Positions 1-6,483 of a stretch of DNA of 9,604 bases are shown here, one piece after another (position 1 is the first letter of the stretch; every line of letters begins with the position of its first letter). The DNA is from Actinomycetes bacterium. GTDB taxonomy: Bacteria; Actinomycetota; Actinomycetes; Actinomycetales; Microbacteriaceae. The position numbers were made by a program, and so were the translations under genes. Under the pieces are notes generated by a model. That model saw nothing but the letters and a program-made list of their open reading frames with translations, was not told the origin of the DNA and made no database searches. The DNA lies in the NCBI GenBank assembly GCA_023450335.1, contig JAEXHA010000081.1:1-9604 (forward strand), given 5' to 3'.

Positions 1-1
1 C

Positions 2-1123
2 GAGCGCGATGCGACCGGGCAGCCCACCGGCGTGCTGCACGGTGTCGGCGCCTTCGCCGCCCCGATCGCGCAGGCTCTCGCCGCCGACGCCGCGCAGGCG
101 CAGGACGGCGTGCGGGCCATGGCGGCCGAGTTCGCCCGGCACGGCCTCACCGGCGTCATCGACGGCGGCGGGCTGCTGATGACGCCGCGCGATTACGACC
201 CGTTGTACGCCGTCTGGCGTGCCGGCGACCTGGGGCTGCGTGTGCGCCTGTTCATCTCGGCGTGGACCCGCGGCGGCGAAGTCGCCGACATCGACGCGCT
301 CACCAGCCTCGTCCAGCCCGACGCCGGCGACGGCATGCTGCGGGTCAGCGGCGTCGGCGAGATCCCACACCTCGGCTGCCACGACATGGAGGGGCTCGAC
401 CCGTTCACCCTGCCCGACACCGCCTTCGCCGAGCTCGTCGACATCGCGCGGCAGTGCGCGCAGCGCGGGTGGCGCATGAGCGTCCACGCCGTCCTGGGCG
501 CGACCCTGGGCCGCATCCTCGACGCGTGGGAGCAGGTCGAGCGCGAGACTGGCCTCGTCGCCGGGCGCGGCTGGTCGATCGTCCATGCCGACGGCGCCGA
601 GCGCACCCACCTCGAGCGCATCGCGGCGCTGGGCGCCGGCATCCTCGTGCAGAACCGGCTGATCCTCAAGGGCGGCGACTACGTCGACAACTGGGGCGGC
701 GACCGCACCGCGCAGGCCCCGCCGCTGGGCCCCATGCGTGAGCTCGGCATCGTCATCGGCGGGGGCACCGACGCCACACGCGCCAACTGGTACTCGCCGT
801 GGGCGTCGATCTGGTGGCTCGTCACCGGCGCGACCCTCGACGGCCGGGGGCGCCGTGCGCCGGAGCACCACCTCACCCGGGCGCAGGCGCTGGCTTCGTA
901 TACGAGGGATGCCGCGTGGTTCACGGGCGAGCAGTCTCAGCGCGGCCGTCTCGCGCCCGGTTATGACGCCGATGTGTGCGTGCCGTCGGCCGACCCGTTC
1001 ACGTGCGAGGAGGACCACCTCCGCGACATCCGCAGCGACCTCACCGTCGTGGGCGGCCGGATCACCCATCGATCGGAGACGATCACGCTGCACCCGGGCG
1101 GCAGGAACAGGAGAAGGAAATGA
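2..1123 (+). CDS. Amidohydrolase family 3 (YtcJ-like) metal-dependent hydrolase, 5' end missing
   Basis: The reading frame is open from base 2, so the gene begins before the window; 373 residues of its C-terminal part are visible. The visible start reads E-R-D-A-T-G-Q-P-T-G-V-L, which matches the point in YtcJ-like amidohydrolases just before the central barrel. Probable metal or catalytic residues of the TIM barrel are His162 (MSVHAV), His195 (IVHAD) and Asp257 (GGGTDA), numbered from the first visible codon. The N-terminal HxH motif of the family lies outside the window. The C-terminal part (about 300-365) looks like the usual small beta domain (RLAPGYDADV). Such enzymes hydrolyse C-N bonds of amides or cyclic amides in the cytoplasm, but substrates vary widely and none can be assigned here. 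The stop overlaps the next start by 4 bases (ATGA), so it is translationally coupled to the RidA gene. Family call is firm; the substrate is unknown. Confidence 0.85.
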   Translation, partial: ERDATGQPTGVLHGVGAFAAPIAQALAADAAQAQDGVRAMAAEFARHGLTGVIDGGGLLMTPRDYDPLYAVWRAGDLGLRVRLFISAWTRGGEVADIDALTSLVQPDAGDGMLRVSGVGEIPHLGCHDMEGLDPFTLPDTAFAELVDIARQCAQRGWRMSVHAVLGATLGRILDAWEQVERETGLVAGRGWSIVHADGAERTHLERIAALGAGILVQNRLILKGGDYVDNWGGDRTAQAPPLGPMRELGIVIGGGTDATRANWYSPWASIWWLVTGATLDGRGRRAPEHHLTRAQALASYTRDAAWFTGEQSQRGRLAPGYDADVCVPSADPFTCEEDHLRDIRSDLTVVGGRITHRSETITLHPGGRNRRRK

Positions 1124-1593
1124 GTCAGGTTCCCGCGCCTCGCCGTGTCGGCCAGGCTGACATCATCCACCACGACGGCTTCGACCCGGGCATCGTCAGC
1201 CCGTTCGTGCCGGCCATCCGCGTCGTCTCACCGGCGCGCCTGGTGTTCATCAGCGGGGTCACCGGTGCGCCCGTGTATCACGACCACCCGCACGTGCCCG
1301 AGGTCTTCGACGCCATGCCGGCCGACGCCGCGGGGCAGGTGGCCAACGCCTTCGACCACCTCGACCTGGCGCTGGCGGCCGCCGGCTGCCGGCGCGAGGA
1401 CGTGGTCAACATGATCCGCTTCTTCACCGACGTCGACGCCGACCAGAACGTCGTCAACGCGCATCAGGCGGCATGGTTCGGCGGGCACATCCCCACCAGT
1501 ACCACGGTGCAGGTCACGCGCCTGGCCACCGACCCGCGCCTGCGGTTCGAGTTCCACGTCGTCGCCGCCGCCCCTGCGGAGGACCGGGAGTGA
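1120..1593 (+). CDS. RidA/YjgF/YER057c/UK114-family protein, probably not an imine deaminase
   Basis: 157 residues, longer than the roughly 128 of classical RidA, with the extra length at the N-terminus and in a loop after the first strands. The ATG overlaps the upstream stop, and AGGAG at 1109-1113 sits 6 bases before it, so this start is well supported. Rid features are the strand LVFISGVTG (about 44-52), the helix ANAFDHLDLALAAAGCRREDVV (about 76-97) and the C-terminal strand pair PTSTTVQV...LRFEFHVVAA. In RidA the Arg of the PxR motif binds the substrate carboxylate; here Ser127 stands at that position, and His146 stands where RidA has its active-site Glu. Rid subfamilies without this Arg are known to lack 2-iminoacid deaminase activity. 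Rid genes often sit in operons for nitrogenous compounds, in keeping with the flanking amidohydrolase and M24 genes. It may act on, or sense, a related intermediate; that is inference. Confidence 0.88.
   Translation: MSQVPAPRRVGQADIIHHDGFDPGIVSPFVPAIRVVSPARLVFISGVTGAPVYHDHPHVPEVFDAMPADAAGQVANAFDHLDLALAAAGCRREDVVNMIRFFTDVDADQNVVNAHQAAWFGGHIPTSTTVQVTRLATDPRLRFEFHVVAAAPAEDRE
1578..1583 (+). promoter_or_regulatory. Ribosome binding site that sets the GTG start of the M24 gene
   Basis: GGAGGA lies 6 bases before the GTG at 1590. The open frame extends further upstream inside the RidA gene, but this strong site and the GTGA overlap with the RidA stop fix the start at 1590. Confidence 0.75.
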
Positions 1594-2900
1594 GCGGCCA
1601 CCACGCGCACGGCTCCGGCATCCACCGCTTCGAGCGCCCCAGCGCCCGCCCGCCCGGTGTCCGCCCGCTGAACGCACCGGGCATCATGGGCGTCGACTAC
1701 GAGCACCGCGTCGACTTCGACCGGCTGCGCGCGTACCGGCTGGGCCGGGCTCAGGCGGCGCTCGAGGCGAGCGAGTGCGGTGCCTTCCTGCTGTTCGACT
1801 TCTACAACATCCGGTACACGACCCAGACGTGGATCGGCGGGGCGCTGGGCGACAAGATGATCCGCTACGCGCTGCTCATGCGCGACCACGACCCGATCCT
1901 GTGGGACTTCGGATCGGCGGTGCGGCACCACAAGCTCTACTCCGATTGGATGCCGGATGAGAACCACCGGGCCGGTTTCCTCGGGTTCCGCGGCGCCGTG
2001 GCGCCCGAGGGCGGTGCCGACCTCATGGTCTCGGCGATCGACGAGATCGAATCGCTGCTGAAGGGCGCGGGCCTGGCGGATGCGCCGCTGGGCGTGGACA
2101 TCATCGAGCCGCCGTTCCTGTTCGAGCTGCAGCGCCGCGGCATCCGCGTCGCCGACGCCCAGCAGCACATGCTCGACGCCCGGGTCATCAAGAACCAGGA
2201 CGAGATCATGCTGCTGAACCAGGCCGCGGCGATGGTCGACGGCGTCTACCAGGACATCGCCGAGGCGCTCAAGCCCGGTGTGCGCGAGAACGAGATCGTG
2301 GCGCTGGCCAACGCCCGCCTGTACGAGTACGGCAGCGACCAGGTCGAGGCGATCAACGCCATCTCGGGCGAGCGGTGCAACCCGCACCCGCACAACTTCA
2401 CCGACCGCATCATCCGGCCCGGCGATCAGGCGTTCTTCGATGTCATCCACTCCTACAACGGGTACCGCACCTGCTACTACCGCACGTTCGGGGTGGGGTG
2501 GGCGACCCCCAGCCAGTACGACGCGTACAAGCAGGCACGCGAATGGATGGATGCCGCGCTGGACGCGCTGCGCCCGGGTGTCGGCACCGATCAGGTGGCG
2601 GCGGTGCTGCCCAAGGCGCAGGACTTCGGCTTCGAGAGCGAGCTGGCCGCGTTCGGCCTGCAGTTCGCCCACGGACTGGGGCTGGGCCTGCACGAGCGGC
2701 CGATCATCTCACGGCTGAACTCGATGGCCGATCCGGTCGAGCTGCGCGCCGGCATGGTGTTCGCGATGGAGACCTACTGCCCGGCATCGGACGGGTCGTC
2801 GGCGGCGCGCATCGAAGAGGAGGTCGTCGTCACCGACTACGGCATCGAGGTGCTCACGCGGTTCCCCGCCCTAGAGCTGTTCGTGGCCAACCCGTACTGA
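1590..2900 (+). CDS. M24 (pita-bread fold) family hydrolase, Xaa-Pro peptidase/creatinase-like, atypical metal site
   Basis: 436 residues from a GTG that overlaps the RidA stop (GTGA). An N-terminal creatinase/prolidase-type domain (about 45-185, GAFLLFDFYNIRY) precedes the pita-bread catalytic domain (about 200-430). Visible active-site positions are His266/His268 (NPHPH), Asp284 (FFDV), His361 and His368 (FAHGLGLGLHE), Glu394 (AMET) and Glu409 (RIEEE). In peptidases of this fold a second Asp lies 11 residues after the first; here that position is Cys295 (GYRTCYYRTF), so four of five metal ligands are kept. The fold includes aminopeptidase P, prolidase, creatinase, ectoine hydrolase DoeA and DMSP lyase DddP, so a small C-N substrate is as likely as a dipeptide. 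Third gene of a coupled run with amidohydrolase and RidA. The protein is cytoplasmic, with no signal peptide. Fold is sure; substrate and metal use are open. Confidence 0.85.
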   Translation: MSGHHAHGSGIHRFERPSARPPGVRPLNAPGIMGVDYEHRVDFDRLRAYRLGRAQAALEASECGAFLLFDFYNIRYTTQTWIGGALGDKMIRYALLMRDHDPILWDFGSAVRHHKLYSDWMPDENHRAGFLGFRGAVAPEGGADLMVSAIDEIESLLKGAGLADAPLGVDIIEPPFLFELQRRGIRVADAQQHMLDARVIKNQDEIMLLNQAAAMVDGVYQDIAEALKPGVRENEIVALANARLYEYGSDQVEAINAISGERCNPHPHNFTDRIIRPGDQAFFDVIHSYNGYRTCYYRTFGVGWATPSQYDAYKQAREWMDAALDALRPGVGTDQVAAVLPKAQDFGFESELAAFGLQFAHGLGLGLHERPIISRLNSMADPVELRAGMVFAMETYCPASDGSSAARIEEEVVVTDYGIEVLTRFPALELFVANPY

Positions 2901-2927
2901 GTGCCCGCTGACCCGGCGACGCAGGGG

Positions 2928-2966
2928 GACACTGTTCAGTCCCACAGCACAGGTCGCGATAGTGTC
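2928..2966 (+). promoter_or_regulatory. Possible promoter and operator dyads before the XRE-cupin pair
   Basis: The 86-base gap after the M24 gene holds two symmetrical elements: GACACT (2928-2933) with its exact inverted copy AGTGTC (2961-2966), arm centres 33 bp apart, and a compact dyad ACTG-TT-CAGT (2931-2940). TAGTGT (2960-2965) fits the actinobacterial -10 pattern TANNNT. The -35 match (TTCAGT, 19-bp spacer) is poor. Either dyad could be an autoregulatory site for the XRE proteins. GAAGGGAG (2975-2982) is the ribosome site for the next gene. Short arms make chance a real possibility. Confidence 0.35.
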
Positions 2967-2986
2967 GGTTTCGCGAAGGGAGACCC

Positions 2987-3664
2987 GTGACCGCAGAACT
3001 CGGCGACCGCATCCGCGCGGCGCGCACCGCCAAGGGGCTCAGCCTGCGCGCGACCGCCGCCGAGGCGGCCATCTCGCCGAGCCTGCTCTCGCAGGTCGAG
3101 ACCGGCAAGGTGCAGCCCTCGGTGAGCACCCTGTACGCGATCGTGAGTTGCCTGGGCCTCTCGCTCGACGAGGTGCTGGGCCACCGGCCGCCGGCGGCGG
3201 TCGCGCCCAAGCCGCGCGTGCCGGTCGTCCCCGTGCAGCCGCTGAGCGAGGCCCCCGAGATCGTCATGCAGAACGGCGTGACGTGGCGGGCGCTCGCGGT
3301 GGGCGGAGACGAGGGCATGGACGCCGTGCTGGCGACGTATGAGCCGGGGGCGGCCAGCTCGCTGGACGAGACGCACATGCGGCACATCGGCATCGAGCAC
3401 GGTTTCATCGTGCGGGGAGAGCTGACCCTCAAGCTGGATTTCGACACGTTCGTGCTGCGGCCGGGCGACTCGCTGTGCTTCGACGCGCAGCGGCCGCACT
3501 ATTACTTCAACCACACCGACGAGGTCGCCGAGGGTGTCTGGTTCATCGTCGGGTCGACCCGCGCGACCGCCGATGCCCCCGCCGACATCCGCAACGCGGT
3601 CGACGTCCTCGACGCGATGGGCCGACTGCACGCCCGTGGCGAGAGCGGGGGAGCCGCGCGATGA
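2987..3664 (+). CDS. XRE-family transcriptional regulator with C-terminal cupin domain (first of tandem pair)
   Basis: 225 residues from a GTG with GAAGGGAG at 2975-2982. An N-terminal XRE helix-turn-helix (about 5-62; LGDRIRAARTAKGLSL, then ISPSLLSQVETGKVQPS as the recognition region) is followed by a proline-rich linker (65-85) and a cupin_2 domain (about 95-195). Cupin motif 1 is kept as His133-x3-Glu137-x6-Gly144, and motif 2 as PGDSLCF...PHYYFN with His171, so metal or ligand binding is plausible. Regulators of this build (the SutR/PuuR type) sense small metabolites through the cupin and usually control adjacent catabolic or transport genes. The stop overlaps the next start by 4 bases (ATGA). 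Ligand and targets are unknown; the preceding amidohydrolase-RidA-M24 run is the obvious candidate. Confidence 0.9.
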   Translation: MTAELGDRIRAARTAKGLSLRATAAEAAISPSLLSQVETGKVQPSVSTLYAIVSCLGLSLDEVLGHRPPAAVAPKPRVPVVPVQPLSEAPEIVMQNGVTWRALAVGGDEGMDAVLATYEPGAASSLDETHMRHIGIEHGFIVRGELTLKLDFDTFVLRPGDSLCFDAQRPHYYFNHTDEVAEGVWFIVGSTRATADAPADIRNAVDVLDAMGRLHARGESGGAAR

Positions 3665-4296
3665 ACGCTCTCGAAACGCCCTGGAACGCCGTGGGCGAGC
3701 GCGTGCGCGAGTTGCGCACGGCGGCCGGTCTGACGGTGCGCGAGCTGGCACGCCGGGTCGGGGTGTCGGCCAGCCACGTGTCGCAGGTCGAACGCGGCAT
3801 CGGCTCGTTCAGCGTGCCCACGCTGTACGCGGTCGCCGGTGAGCTCGGCGTGCAGATGCATGAGATCCTCGACCCGCAGGCCCCGCCTGCCGTGGCCGAG
3901 TCGTTCGTCGCCGACGACGGGGAGGGCGACCTGGTCGCGCGCGGCATCGTGCAGCGCGCCGACGCCCACCCGTCGATCAAACTGAGCTCGGGCCCGCGGT
4001 GGAGCCGTCTGACGGCCATGGGCGAGGCCGACGCCGAGTTCCTCGAGGTGATCTACGCGCCCGGCACCGAAGCGCCCGCCGAGCACATCGTCCATCAGGG
4101 GCGGGAGTACGGCGTCATCATCGGCGGCCGGCTCAGCGTCGAGGTGCACGGCGAGGCGACCACGCTCCACCCGGGCGATTCGATCGTCTTCGACTCGACG
4201 ATCCCGCACCGGTTCTGGAACGAGGGCGACGTCGAGGTGCGCGCGATCTGGTTCGTGCGCGACCGCAACGCGCCCGACCCGGTCCCGCACGCCTGA
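3661..4296 (+). CDS. XRE-family transcriptional regulator with C-terminal cupin domain (second of tandem pair)
   Basis: 211 residues; the ATG overlaps the stop of the first regulator, with GGGGGAG (3647-3653) upstream. The frame stays open further 5' inside the first gene, but that stretch is a shadow. Helix-turn-helix about 10-66 (VGERVRELRTAAGLTVRELA, VSASHVSQVERG), cupin about 105-205 with His145-x3-Glu149 and PGDSIVF...PHRFWN (His183). Domain order and cupin motif spacing match the upstream protein, so the two are tandem paralogues, clearly diverged: the recognition regions differ (SPSLLSQVETGKVQPSV against SASHVSQVERGIGSFSV). Coupled translation suggests a fixed ratio and perhaps a heteromer. 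The last codons (PDPVPHA) lie inside the first unit of the 36-bp repeat described separately. Confidence 0.9.
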   Translation: MNALETPWNAVGERVRELRTAAGLTVRELARRVGVSASHVSQVERGIGSFSVPTLYAVAGELGVQMHEILDPQAPPAVAESFVADDGEGDLVARGIVQRADAHPSIKLSSGPRWSRLTAMGEADAEFLEVIYAPGTEAPAEHIVHQGREYGVIIGGRLSVEVHGEATTLHPGDSIVFDSTIPHRFWNEGDVEVRAIWFVRDRNAPDPVPHA

Positions 4297-4398
4297 ACCG
4301 GCCGCGTCGCCGACCCCGTCTCGCACGCCTGGCTCGGCCGCGTGGCCTGCCCTCGTCGCCTGACCCGGCCGTGCACGCCTGCCCGGCCCCGTCAGGCC
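4276..4398. repeat. Degenerate tandem repeat (36-bp period) in the convergent junction
   Basis: Units 4276-4311 and 4312-4347 are adjacent, 36 bp each, and match at 30 of 36 positions by direct comparison. A third, looser unit (4362-4398) follows with a 1-base gap. All three carry the core (C/T)GCACGCCTG at 4286-4295, 4322-4331 and 4372-4381. Unit 1 overlaps the 3' end of the second XRE gene and unit 3 overlaps the 3' end of the aldehyde dehydrogenase gene. The 95 bases between the two stop codons (4297-4391) hold little else. In unit 2, CACGC (4324-4328) can pair with GCGTG (4340-4344) around an 11-base loop. No U-tract is seen, so a terminator role is only possible. Confidence 0.6.
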
Positions 4399-5768
4399 TT
4401 CCAGACCGACTTCAGATTGCAGAACTCGCGGATGCCCTCAGCCGACAGCTCGCGCCCCACGCCGGAGTCCTTCACGCCGCCGAAGGGCAGCTCCGGGTAC
4501 GAGATCGACATGCCGTTGACGAACACGGCGCCCGCGTCGAGCCCGGCCACCAGCAGCTCCTCCTCAGCCGCATCCTGCGTCCACACCGCCGAGCTCAGAC
4601 CGAACGTCGTGTCGTTGGCGATGCGCAGCGCGTCGGCGGCATCGCGTGCCCGGTACACCGCCGCGACCGGGCCGAACGCCTCTTCGCGGTACAGCCGCAT
4701 GGCGGGGTGGATGCCGGTGAGCACGGTCGGCGGATAGAACCAGCCGTCGCCGTCCGGCATCCGCCCGCCGGTCGTGGCCACCGCGCCGCGGTCGAGGGCG
4801 TCGGTGACGAGTTCGGCCAGATCGTCGCGGCCGCTCGCGGTGGCCAGCGGACCGACGTCGGTGGTGTCGTCGGTGGGGTCTCCCACCCGCAGCGCCGCCA
4901 TGGCCGCGGTGAACTTCGCCACGAAGGCGTCGTAGACCTCGTCGTGCACGATGAAGCGCTTGGCGTTGATGCAGGCCTGGCCGTTGTTCGACGTGCGGGA
5001 GGTCACTGCCGTCGACACGGCCGCGTCGAGGTCGGCGCTGGGCATGATGACGAAGGGGTCCGAGCCGCCCAGCTCGAGCACGACGTGCTTGACCTCGGAG
5101 CCGGCGATCGCGGCCACCGAGCGACCGGCCGGCTCTGAGCCGGTGAGGGTCACGGCGGTCACGCGCGGGTCGCGAATGACGGGTTCGACCGCGCCGGCAG
5201 GGATCAGCAGGCTGCCGAACGACCCGGCCGGGAACCCGCCGCGCTCGAACAGCGTGTCGAGGTACAGCGCCGCCTGCGGCACGTTCGAGGCGTGCTTGAG
5301 CAGCCCGGTGTTGCCGGCCATGAGTGCGGGGGCGGCGAAGCGCACGACCTGCCAGATCGGGTAGTTCCACGGCATGACCGCCAGCACCACACCCAGCGGC
5401 TGATAGGTCGTGCGCGCCGCCGACGCCCCCACCACCGCGGGGTCTTCGAGGCTCCGGTCACGCAGGAACTCCTCGGCGTGGGCGGCGTAGAACCGCATGG
5501 CGTTCGCGGACTTCTTCGCCTCGGCGCGGGCCTGCGCGAGCGTCTTGCCCATCTCGAGCGTGATCATCGCGGCGACCTGCTCGACCTCGGCCTCGAGCAG
5601 GTCGGCGGCGGCGCGCATCCAACCGGCGCGCGTGGCGAAGTCGGTGCCGCGCAGCGCCGTGAAGGCGGCGTCGGCGGCGGCGATGCGCTCCTCGACCTCG
5701 GCGGGGGAGTGCGCGGTGAACTCGCGCACCAGCTCACCGGTGGCGGGGTTGACGGTGGCGATGGGCAT
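4392..5768 (-). CDS. NAD(P)-dependent semialdehyde dehydrogenase, Sad/GabD1 type (succinate semialdehyde dehydrogenase-like)
   Basis: 458 residues, the usual length of the short Sad (YneI)/GabD1 class of aldehyde dehydrogenases, which oxidise succinate semialdehyde or similar semialdehydes to the acid with NAD(P)+. Catalytic residues are complete: Cys266 (NNGQACINAKRF), general base Glu232 (LELGGSDPF), Asn135 (MPWNYP) and the cofactor-loop Lys in LLKHASNVP. The 34-residue Glu-to-Cys spacing is standard. KHASNVP and the C-terminus (SGVGREL...FCNLKSVWKA) are characteristic of the Sad/GabD1 branch. GAAAGG lies 7 bases before the ATG. It is the last gene of the minus-strand VOC-GntR-ALDH operon, 15 bases after the regulator stop. 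In this locus it probably oxidises an aldehyde from the substrate's carbon chain; succinate semialdehyde is the best guess, though other semialdehydes are possible. Confidence 0.9.
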   Translation of the reverse strand: MPIATVNPATGELVREFTAHSPAEVEERIAAADAAFTALRGTDFATRAGWMRAAADLLEAEVEQVAAMITLEMGKTLAQARAEAKKSANAMRFYAAHAEEFLRDRSLEDPAVVGASAARTTYQPLGVVLAVMPWNYPIWQVVRFAAPALMAGNTGLLKHASNVPQAALYLDTLFERGGFPAGSFGSLLIPAGAVEPVIRDPRVTAVTLTGSEPAGRSVAAIAGSEVKHVVLELGGSDPFVIMPSADLDAAVSTAVTSRTSNNGQACINAKRFIVHDEVYDAFVAKFTAAMAALRVGDPTDDTTDVGPLATASGRDDLAELVTDALDRGAVATTGGRMPDGDGWFYPPTVLTGIHPAMRLYREEAFGPVAAVYRARDAADALRIANDTTFGLSSAVWTQDAAEEELLVAGLDAGAVFVNGMSISYPELPFGGVKDSGVGRELSAEGIREFCNLKSVWKA

Positions 5769-5783
5769 GCGGGGCCTTTCGGG

Positions 5784-6479
5784 TCAGTGGTCGAACACGT
5801 GGGGGTTGCGTGCCAGCTGCCGGCGGGTGCGGCGGATGTGCCCGGCGAGCACCCGCTCGGCCTCTTCGACGTCGCCGTCCTTGAGCGCGGCCACCATGAG
5901 GTGGTGCTCTTCGTGGGCGATGCGGCGCAGATCCGGGCCCCACGACGCCACGTACGCGCGGCGATAGGGCGCCGTCGTGTTCCACAGTTTGCGGATCAGC
6001 GGCTCGAGCTGCGAGGTCTGCGCGGCCGCGTAGCTGGCCAGGTGGAACTCGCGATCCAGCTGCAGGAACGTCTCGGTGTCGTGGCCGACCTCGCTGATGC
6101 GCCGCGCCAGCGCCGCGAGCTCGTCGAGCGCGTCGGGGGCGAGCCCGGGGGCCGAGTAGCGCAGCAGGAGCGGTTCGAGCCGCTCGCGCATCTGGTACAC
6201 CTCTTCGCATTCGGCCAGGGTCAGATGCGACACCCACGCGCCGGAGTTGGCGACGACCGTGATCAGTCCCTCGTATTCGAGCTGGCGGATCGCTTCGCGC
6301 ACAGGCACGCGGCTCGCGCCGAACTCGGCGGCCACGTCCTCCTGCCGGATGCGGGTGCCCGGGGGATAGGCGCCGGTGACGATCTGCCGGCGCAGGCCCT
6401 CGGCGATGCGGGCACCGGCATCGCCGTCGCGGGTGCGTGCGGCGTCGGTGGGGGCCGTGCTCTCGGGGAGGATGGTCAT
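5784..6479 (-). CDS. GntR-family transcriptional regulator, FadR subfamily with FCD ligand domain
   Basis: 231 residues from the ATG at 6479, 4 bases past the VOC stop. A start 19 codons further up is possible but would overlap the VOC gene. Winged helix-turn-helix about 22-85 with the family signature DVAAEFGASRVPVREAIRQLEYEGLI (positions 48-73, here cited as landmarks DVAAEFG and VPVREAIRQLE). The all-helical FCD domain (about 92-222) keeps the metal-binding set Asp142, His146 (LDREFH), His192 (EEHH) and His214 (AGHIRR). Such proteins dimerise, bind short dyads and are released by organic acids. It lies between the VOC and aldehyde dehydrogenase genes. The divergent region at 7009-7162 holds two related dyads over both promoters, so autoregulation plus control of the E1/E2 operon is likely. 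Ligand unknown. A weak ribosome site suggests translation coupled to the VOC gene. Confidence 0.9.
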   Translation of the reverse strand: MTILPESTAPTDAARTRDGDAGARIAEGLRRQIVTGAYPPGTRIRQEDVAAEFGASRVPVREAIRQLEYEGLITVVANSGAWVSHLTLAECEEVYQMRERLEPLLLRYSAPGLAPDALDELAALARRISEVGHDTETFLQLDREFHLASYAAAQTSQLEPLIRKLWNTTAPYRRAYVASWGPDLRRIAHEEHHLMVAALKDGDVEEAERVLAGHIRRTRRQLARNPHVFDH

Positions 6480-6483
6480 GCTC

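Noticed and set aside
1464..2693. 409-codon minus-strand frame opposite the M24 gene
   Set aside because: Shadow of the M24 gene; no recognisable domain, and biased Val/Asp/Arg composition.
4324..4344. Rho-independent terminator in the convergent junction
   Set aside because: Only a 5-bp stem with an 11-base loop and no U-tract on either strand; too weak to annotate as a terminator.
4297..4391. Small plus-strand coding region in the convergent gap
   Set aside because: The open frame there comes from the GC-rich repeat; it has no ribosome site and no recognisable protein features.
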